Assembly: GCA_903813345.2 (NCBI GenBank)
Contig: CAIIXF020000163.1
Span: forward strand, 1 to 25,000
Length of the DNA stretch: 25,000 nucleotides
Origin: Owenia fusiformis
Lineage: Eukaryota > Annelida > Polychaeta > Sabellida > Oweniidae
Direction: 5' to 3'
Position 1 is the stretch's first letter. Each line of letters starts with the position of its first letter. A model generated the notes under the pieces. It saw only the letters and a list, made by a program, of their open reading frames with translations, had not been told where the DNA came from and ran no database searches. Made by a program: the position numbers and the translations under genes. Shown one piece after another: positions 20,301-25,000 of the stretch.

Positions 20301-20779
20301 TGTGGCTCTACACTGCTTTCTTGCGCATTTTCTTTTATGTCATCGTTATTAACGATTGTTTCATTTGATGTCAACTGATCATTTCCAATTGAGTCATTTA
20401 TATCAGGCTTAACAATATCTAATGAACTTTGAGCTTCTAGAACAGATGATGGTTCAGATAAAACGTTTGATTCTGCTTCATCAGTTGTAGAACTTTTTTC
20501 GCTTTCGTTATGCTGGTTGGTACTTTTCAGTGGCGCAATCTTTTCATCGAGGGAATCATCAACTGTGGTTTTAGCTTCTTGCTTACTTGATACTTTTAGA
20601 TCAACTTCTTGTTTCGTATTTGTGTCATTTACATTCTTCTTTGGTTTTGAGCTGTCTTTCTTTGTAGCCACTTGATGAGATCCAGCTGCAACTACCGGAG
20701 GCGTCTCTGTCTCATCCACATGGTCTCTGTCTCCATTATCACCAGGAGAAGGAGTGATGTTAGAAGCCCCGTTTCCCAT
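11015..20779 (-). CDS. KY/hillarin-type transglutaminase-like protein with dynein-stalk-like C-terminus (10 exons)
   Basis: Exons 20779-19793, 19659-19433, 19205-17441, 17126-15702, 15516-15465, 15145-15110, 15002-14835, 12592-12315, 12212-12027 and 11398-11015 join with matching phases at every GT-AG junction into 1835 codons plus stop. Order: acidic disordered region (1-329); KY-type transglutaminase-like fold (about 330-460); KY-type Ig-like repeats (to 993); charged disordered region with a coiled-coil start (994-1468); helical part (1469-1708) resembling the dynein heavy-chain stalk base; basic tail. The catalytic Cys and His positions are Asp393 and Gly435, so it is probably not an enzyme. 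MGNGASN suggests N-myristoylation. Family knowledge (KY in muscle, hillarin at the cleavage furrow) points to a cytoskeletal scaffold; that role is inference. Intron 7 holds a 28-unit array of potential microexons, not included here. Confidence 0.88.
12027..12212 (-). CDS. KY-type gene, exon 9 (helical, dynein-stalk-like)
   Basis: The acceptor AATTTCAG precedes AGT TGG AAA; the donor is ATATGG|GTATGA, phase 0 at both ends. It encodes SWKKCQKILSNVG and ends NASAGLVPFFIW. In dynein heavy chains the corresponding segment reads W..A...(L/M) and later S.A..GLC.WV, so the order and spacing agree with the stalk-base region begun in exon 8. Confidence 0.87.
12315..12592 (-). CDS. KY-type gene, exon 8 (helical, dynein-stalk-like)
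   Basis: The acceptor TCTTATTTAG precedes AA TTG GTG; the donor is AAAG|GTAGGA, phase 1 to phase 0. It encodes ELVEALYKRDRIGLIKAL, and later ATISEIRRYSTPRPVVHIVM and LLLVLG. The latter follows the dynein heavy-chain pattern (I.E(I/L)(R/K)....P...V..V...V..LLG) found where the stalk leaves the ring. The first part repeats the helix pair seen in exon 7 (RLVAALKTGN). Confidence 0.88.
12643..14853 (-). repeat. Tandem array of 28 units of 76/78 bp spanning an exon-intron junction
   Basis: Twenty-eight consecutive copies (76 bp, or 78 bp with a 2-bp insertion) fill nearly all of intron 7; the 29th partial copy is the end of exon 7 itself (14835-14853). Read on the minus strand, each unit holds: GTGGTACTCCTGAGAGAAG, the donor GTATGT, a branch-like CACTAATC, a pyrimidine-rich CCTGTCTCCTCTT, the acceptor-like AAACAG, and TTACACAC. 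Edge units (nearest exon 7 and nearest exon 8) keep CTGAAAGAAG as in exon 7, while interior units mostly have CTGAGAGAAG, the usual sign of interior homogenisation. Long open frames across the array are by-products of this repetition. Confidence 0.96.
12693..14785 (-). other. Up to 28 potential 27-nt microexons inside the array
   Basis: In each unit the stretch between the acceptor-like AAACAG and the donor GTATGT is 27 nt (first in transcript order 14785-14759, last 12719-12693). Exon 7 ends in phase 1 and exon 8 starts in phase 1. A 27-nt insert keeps this phase and reads VTHVVLLRE (or VTHVVLLKE, VTHEVLLKE), echoing INVVLLKE at the end of exon 7. I count 19 units of this open type, 7 with a 2-nt CG-type insertion (29 nt; the frame reaches TGA), and 2 with the acceptor AG changed to AA (near 12950 and 13330). 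Introns between neighbouring units would be only 49 nt, perhaps too short; skipping every other unit gives about 125 nt. Whether any is spliced in is unknown. Confidence 0.5.
14835..15002 (-). CDS. KY-type gene, exon 7 (its 3' end seeds the intron array)
   Basis: The acceptor TTTCGTAG precedes AT ATG AGG; the donor is AAAGAAG|GTATGT, phase 1 to phase 1. It encodes helical sequence MRRIVARDRLVAALKTGNVE and so on, ending INVVLLKE. The last 19 bases of the exon plus the donor and first bases of the intron are the sequence repeated 28 times in the following intron. Confidence 0.88.
15110..15145 (-). CDS. KY-type gene, exon 6 (36-nt microexon)
   Basis: The exon lies between ATTTCAG and ACAG|GTAACT, phase 1 to phase 1, so it could be skipped without a frame change. 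It encodes (D)EDYLLGIYDYT and is followed by the split Asp codon shared with exon 7. The DYLLGIYDY wording is aromatic and protein-like, which supports it as real. Confidence 0.82.
15465..15516 (-). CDS. KY-type gene, exon 5 (52 nt)
   Basis: The exon lies between TTCTCCAG and G|GTAACA, phase 0 to phase 1. It encodes ADMLAEEVKRDQESIVT plus the first base of an Asp codon completed by exon 6. It continues the helix begun at the end of exon 4 (SRQLDEL). It is too short to stand out as an open frame; the phase match on both sides and the helical continuity support it. Confidence 0.83.
15702..17126 (-). CDS. KY-type gene, exon 4 (charged disordered region)
   Basis: The acceptor TTTTTTAG precedes ATA AAG ACA; the donor is TTG|GTAAAT, phase 0 at both ends, residues 994-1468. 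It begins with a predicted coiled coil (around QDLLEVAVLLQKKEEDKKL). A Lys/Arg/Ser-rich stretch follows (HSRRSKHSKRS), then a long Asp/Glu-rich stretch, then EEEELGKLKVKEWLEDQ. Near the end KHVAF (1441-1445) fits the RVxF docking pattern for protein phosphatase 1, flanked by SEK. No globular domain is visible. Confidence 0.87.
17441..19205 (-). CDS. KY-type gene, exon 3 (domain second half and Ig-like repeats)
   Basis: The acceptor TTGCAG leads into phase 2; residues 405-993. HGFLKGRDY matches the family's GYAKG.xY. GTWSVVLIDGVWRFIDV matches HAWNAV..DG.W...D, with Gly435 instead of His and Asp450 kept. EEFIYSHLPDDSTWQLL follows, as usual for KY proteins. Then come several beta-rich repeats with the recurring pattern GP....LG ... 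F.....G.Y.L.I(F/Y), probably the KY-type Ig-like domains. I chose the donor GAG|GTTGGT at 17441; AAT|GTAAAG nine codons or fewer downstream is also in phase but scores worse. Confidence 0.87.
19433..19659 (-). CDS. KY-type gene, exon 2 (transglutaminase-like domain, first half)
   Basis: The acceptor TTTTTAG precedes AGC CCG AAG; the donor is TGCAG|GTAAG, phase 0 to phase 2. It encodes residues 330-405. EKEAVRAIFRWIV is the family's helix (usual pattern A.RAI..WI...I.YD). KHGDQDYADLF corresponds to the active-site helix GxCxGYAxLF, with Asp393 where the catalytic Cys should be. Confidence 0.9.
19793..20779 (-). CDS. KY-type gene, exon 1 (start codon, acidic disordered region)
   Basis: This exon has 329 codons and ends ACG|GTAAGT in phase 0. 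The ATG at 20779 has A at -3 and G at +4, a strong initiation context. The N-terminus MGNGASN has Gly2 and Ser6, the classic N-myristoylation pattern. Most of the exon is rich in Asp, Glu, Asn, Ser and Lys without hydrophobic blocks, so it is probably disordered. The last 60 or so residues (from about VRFTQFPTPKLL) are more ordered and lead into the transglutaminase-like domain. Confidence 0.88.
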
Positions 20780-22312
20780 GCTTCCTCACTCAGCAAACTT
20801 TCAGTTTTAGTCCCGTTAAAATCCTGAACATGTTTTTACGTCAGAGAGGCAGGTCCCAAAATTACAAAGTATAGGTGCATGTTGCAGCTATCTTATTATA
20901 TTGACATAATTTAGAAAATCATCGCGTACATCAAATTCAATACTTAAAGTTCAACCATAATTTCTCAGATATACATGTAGTACTTCTCGAGGATATAGAC
21001 TTAAACATAAGGTTTCTCGATTAAATGGATTGCAGTTATTTTATTGAGATCAGTATTCAGGATTACCAAGCCATTGGGACACATTAAAAGAACTTCGAGA
21101 TAGCCGATTATAACAAACAATGGGCTGCTTAGGAACTGAAGTGGATTTCCAACTAAGTAAACGATATATAACATTTTATGACAATTTTGCTACTGAATAA
21201 AGACCAAGATTTTTTGTCTTTCGAGTTCTCTCTGATTTTTTATCTCATTATAAAAAATTGTAAAATGGTAAAGTTACTTAAATCGCCCGAAGGCATTATA
21301 GAAGGTACAATATTATAAAACAAATACAATATATTGGTAAAGGTCAAGGGGTTCACTCTGCACTTTTTGGTTGGCCATGGTGTGGAAATATAGTTCTTTC
21401 TAATCATTACTAAAAGATGGATATCTCGAATGAGACTTTTACAATCAAAATCATTTTGACAATGGCAAAATGAACCCCAGTTTGATCAGCACATACAAGA
21501 AAAAGTCATGTTGACACTTTCAAACAATAATACAATGTTTGTGTCCGTTTCTCCCCCTAGACAGTTCAATGACTTGCCAATTGTAGTAAGAAATATGGTT
21601 CTCTACGTTCATACAATTTCTCAAAAAATTGTATTCTCCGACACAATTCTCGATTTTGAAGAAATATAAAAGCATTCTAGATTAATATTTCTATTAACCT
21701 CATAGCTTTTTTGCATGTCAAAGTCCGATTCAAAAGACCCATGATTGAGACCATTTGATGTTTTTTCAAAAGTTTTGATATCATAACAAAACGTACTAAA
21801 TTGAAAATATTTGAGCAATTTTGTAAGAAATGTGTGGTATTTTGTGTTCAGATTAGACAAGTTTTTAAAATAAGGGTGTTCACTATTCAAGTTTCTAAAC
21901 ATGAGAGGCAATGGGAGGAAAAATGTTCGGATCGGCAGGCAGGATATAAATGTTTCACTGCACTGATGATGGTTAACTGGACGGTTTCAATAACAAATAT
22001 TGCACTCTATTTTCGGTGAATACCTGTGGCACTTGAAGATCATATTCCCCTAGTCCTTCAGCCCATAAACCCATATTGAATCCCTCCCAGTATACAACCT
22101 CTGTGTATTCACCTCAATATTATGATAATATTTGATTGTTCCATAATATAAATGTGATATTATTTCTGTGGAAGGTATTAACTGAATAATCAAGTGTCCT
22201 TTATTTATTATATATTTTAAATTAATTTATTTATATATTTGAAATCATTATATACAATAACAGTGGTACATATACAATTATACAATTTCTTAAAATGCAT
22301 GCAGATGCACAC
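20780..22312. other. 5' flank of the KY-type gene, no recognised gene
   Basis: No exon can be supported. TTACGTCA at 20836-20843 (complement TGACGTAA) resembles a CREB/ATF site about 60 bases upstream of the start codon. No TATA box at a clear distance was identified. A minus-strand frame around 22108-22030 reads protein-like (EVVYWEGFNMGLWAEGLGEY) between an AG and CAG|GTATTC, but its acceptor is poor. Confidence 0.35.
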
Positions 22313-22341
22313 GAGTATAGTATATAATAAATACTATACTC
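22313..22341. repeat. Perfect AT-rich hairpin, 11-bp stem
   Basis: GAGTATAGTAT (22313-22323) and ATACTATACTC (22331-22341) are exact reverse complements around ATAATAA. It lies in a very AT-rich stretch (22190-22480) and has no obvious partner feature. Confidence 0.5.
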
Positions 22342-23640
22342 ATAGTATTGCATATTAAAAGCTATACATTATTGTACATTTGGGGCTGTCAAAAATAATC
22401 AAATTGCACATATATCAAGGATAGTAAAGCAAAATAAATTACATTAGAATAACTCAATATACATGATATAATCAGTTCATCACAAAATGATTATGATTAA
22501 AATAATTTGCAACTCAAGATTTTTGCAAAAATCTGACGCATTCAACGAAAACCACTGAAACACTTGTGTGAGTTTCAGCTTGGAAAAACTATACTTTAAA
22601 TAATACAGACTACAAAAACAAAAACATCTCAAAATGAGGGTAACAAGAGCCAGGGCAGATGGTGCCAGCATGGACTTCCATGGACCAGCATGGACCTCTA
22701 TAAAGCAGATAGAAGAATTGGGTAACACAGCAAAAAGCTAGGCCTATTACATATTATTATATGCTATGTTAGATTCACACTTTTTTGAATGACATTAGGT
22801 TTGATTACATGAATGTGTTAACATTTCATTAAATCTAAACCCTTTTTCAACTTTCAGACACCCCTTATCATATATACACCTGAAATAATTACAATACCCT
22901 ACCAGTATAAACGCCAACTCATATTTACAGTGGAATGCTTATCCTGAGAGAGGATTGACTCTCTGGGTTCCATCTCAATATTCTGTCATATATGGAGTCT
23001 TGCTTTGATTAAAAAATTCGAAATCAAGCAGCCGCCATTTTTTCACCTCAGAATTTCAATTGTGAGTTTTAGTTTTATTTACAAACAAAAAATTTCAAAT
23101 CACACAAAAAGTAATCAAAATATAAGTTCAAATCTTTTGGATCACTGATTATGAATTCACAGTCAGTTATAATATCAGAAAATAACGACATTTTCTATGT
23201 TGCCATAGAACAAGATCAAGTTCGAATATCGAGTTGGAGGTTTGGGAGCCAATCCTCCTTGTTCTGAGACATTAGTATGACATTAGTATGGATGATCACT
23301 ATGTACATTTTGCATTGCACACATGTGTTCTTTTCATTATACAAAATTAATTGCTAGGAACTTATCTAACTTAAACAGCAAAGTTAAATAGTTCCTGATG
23401 CATGAAAGCTATTGTCGCTGACTAGTGTAACTTGTAGGTTGATGCCGTCCTACTGTAATTGTCTCTTAAAGCATCAATACTAACCAACTGATCAATGTAG
23501 TGTAATATTCAGAGTATATTTTACTACAGTCAGCTTTGTTTATTTGAATTTTCTCTGTGTTCACTAAAATGTTTTGCTTGAATAACCAATATCTTGAATA
23601 ACCAATATGAATAATATTTCACTACATTGGATAATGTATG
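22342..23640. other. Intergenic or 3' UTR sequence, no recognised gene
   Basis: No exon-like segment can be supported. Small direct duplications occur: CCAGCATGGAC near 22660-22690 and CTTGAATAACCAATAT twice near 23577-23608. On the minus strand AATAAA occurs at 23544-23539 and 23079-23074; either could end the TMEM30-type transcript. Confidence 0.35.
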
Positions 23641-23985
23641 TTATGGATGAGGTGTCCCTGCTATGGATGTGTCACTGTTATGTATTATGTGTCACTACTA
23701 TGGATGAGGTGTCCCTGCTATGGATGAGGTGTCCCTGCTATGGATGAGGTGTCACTGCTATGGATGTGTCACTATTATGGACGATGTGTCACTGCTATGA
23801 ATGATGTGTCTCTGCTATTGATGAAGTGTCACTGCTATGGATGAGGATGTCTCTGCTAGAGGTGCCTCTACTATGGATGAGGTGTCCCTGCTATTGATGT
23901 GTCACTACTTAAATGTGTCTCTGCAATGGATGATGTGTCTCTGCTATGAATGATGAGTCTCTGTTTTGAATGATGTAGGTTTTCT
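23641..23985. repeat. Minisatellite, 18-21 bp unit, about 18 copies
   Basis: Irregular tandem copies have the form CTATGGATGAGGTGTCCCTG, alternating with a shorter form CTATGGATGTGTCACTG. Variation in length (17-21 bp) and base changes increase towards the right end. If the TMEM30-type gene ends at 24520, this array would lie in its 3' untranslated region or just beyond. Confidence 0.85.
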
Positions 23986-24519
23986 AGTAGGCAGTCCTAT
24001 TGTTAACTTGGATCATGTCCTGGGGCCTGCAATACATGAATATCAACATTACCCTATAATATTCTGATAAGTCATAGTTCACTCCATATGTACATATCAA
24101 CATCCAATAACCCTTATTTGATAGTCCTACAGACCATTATATGTGTTTAATGCACAGTGTATTGTCAAAATGGGACTTTTACATCAACATTGCCAATTTC
24201 TGGAAAATCAAGAGGACTTGGGGAAATTGCAATGACAAGTGAAATAGATACTTTGAATAGACATAAAATGAACGAACATGTGACTTGAATATAATATGAA
24301 TAGCAATGTTGGCTGAATGGACCAAAGACCTTATAAGGTAACTCTTTTTTACATTGCAAGTCAATCAAATTTAAAGCAGTTTTATGACGTACTGGACGCA
24401 AAATGCAATATTTCAATTTGGGACATGTAGATACGTAGAAGTTACTTATGAAACAGATTTAAGGAAGAGTTCTGTTTGATCCCCCAAACATATGAATATG
24501 TTACATGTAAATAGCAGAC
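23986..24519. other. Probable 3' UTR or intron of the TMEM30-type gene
   Basis: This has no coding exon that I can support. Two overlapping minus-strand open frames of 61-83 codons (24416-24165) are not recognisable. It is either untranslated sequence after the stop at 24520 or, if the GTAAGT there is used as a donor, an intron. Confidence 0.4.
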
Positions 24520-24689
24520 TTACTTTTTTCCTATCTTGATATGAATAATAAGAAAGACTATTCCAAGCACTATACAGATTGACCCTACAACCAGGTAGGC
24601 TATACCAAGGAATGGATTCTTGCCTCCAAGCCAGGAGGTTGTTGTCAAGACCATTCGCTTTTCTCCTCCAAATGACGTCACTGGGAAAG
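24520..24689 (-). CDS. TMEM30: CDC50/TMEM30 family, C-terminal exon (partial gene)
   Basis: CDC50/TMEM30 proteins are the beta subunits of P4-ATPase lipid flippases, needed for their exit from the ER and for activity. The minus strand encodes [12 protein letters not shown], then [20 protein letters not shown] and a second transmembrane segment ending [13 protein letters not shown] before TAA (24522-24520). [13 protein letters not shown] is the family hallmark just before the last membrane helix. Two acceptors in the same phase are possible: CCCAG (exon from 24680) and GCAAG (exon from 24689). The second keeps FPV, which matches the YPV found in relatives. The stop overlaps AAAAAA|GTAAGT, a good donor, so the protein may instead continue into another exon. 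All upstream exons are outside the window. Confidence 0.88.
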
Positions 24690-25000
24690 CTTGCAAACGT
24701 TAAGGAAGTAAAGCTGTGATAAATATTGCACTTTGAAGGGGAAAATGGCCACTTTACGGCCCATGCCCAAAATTAACTGTGAATGAAAACAGTTCTTATT
24801 GAACAACTACTGTCAAAGTTGTTTAATGATTAATGATGTAGATCATTATTGCTAAACTTGGAAGTCAAAATCAAGGGAAAGATTACAAAAAACATTTTGC
24901 CAATTTGTGTACAGTACCTTACTTTTTCGAGCAAATGACAGGTTAAGAAAAGCACTCAGTGAATAATCTAGGCCTTATTAAATGCACAAAATTGCATGCT
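24690..25000 (-). other. Intron of the TMEM30-type gene
   Basis: This lies upstream of the last TMEM30 exon. I see no further exon, only AT-rich sequence ending in a pyrimidine-rich tract (CTTTACTTCCTTAACG) before the acceptor. Confidence 0.6.

Overview
The window looks like nuclear DNA of a metazoan, most likely a marine invertebrate. It is AT-rich, genes are split by short GT-AG introns, the protein families are animal ones (KY/hillarin-type, CDC50/TMEM30, Golgi carbohydrate sulfotransferase), and there is much minisatellite and transposon debris. I cannot name the species.

Layout. Positions 1-2940 hold tandem DNA: a 40-42 bp minisatellite of about 37 copies (322-1840), then an AT-rich satellite built on TACCG, interrupted by a possible solo LTR (2136-2382). 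Positions 2941-5056 have no convincing gene but carry two inverted repeats. A 1058-bp Tc1/mariner-like element (5059-6116, TA target duplication, remnant transposase inside) abuts a single-exon carbohydrate sulfotransferase (ORF 5948-7126, + strand). The first 56 codons of that ORF lie in the transposon's right terminal repeat. A 5'-truncated LINE tail (8439-8935, - strand) and an 808-bp inverted-repeat element with TAA flanks (9344-10151) follow.

The main gene is on the - strand, 20779 to 11015. Ten exons join in phase throughout into an 1835-residue protein. It has an N-myristoylation-type start, a disordered acidic region, a KY/hillarin transglutaminase-like domain that has lost its catalytic Cys and His, KY-type Ig-like repeats, a second charged disordered region with a possible PP1-docking motif, and a C-terminal helical part resembling the base of the dynein heavy-chain stalk. 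This suggests a cytoskeletal or membrane-associated scaffold rather than an enzyme.

The most striking feature is intron 7 (14834-12593). It is almost wholly a tandem array of 28 units of 76 or 78 bp, each carrying a copy of the end of exon 7, its 5' splice site and a 3' splice-site-like sequence. Nineteen units contain a perfect-phase 27-nt potential microexon that would add the same nonapeptide each time. Seven have a 2-nt insertion that would bring in a stop codon, and two have lost the acceptor AG.

From 20780 to 24519 I see no firm gene, only a hairpin and a roughly 19-bp minisatellite (23641-23985). The right edge carries the C-terminal exon of a CDC50/TMEM30 flippase-subunit gene (24689-24520, - strand), whose other exons lie beyond the window.
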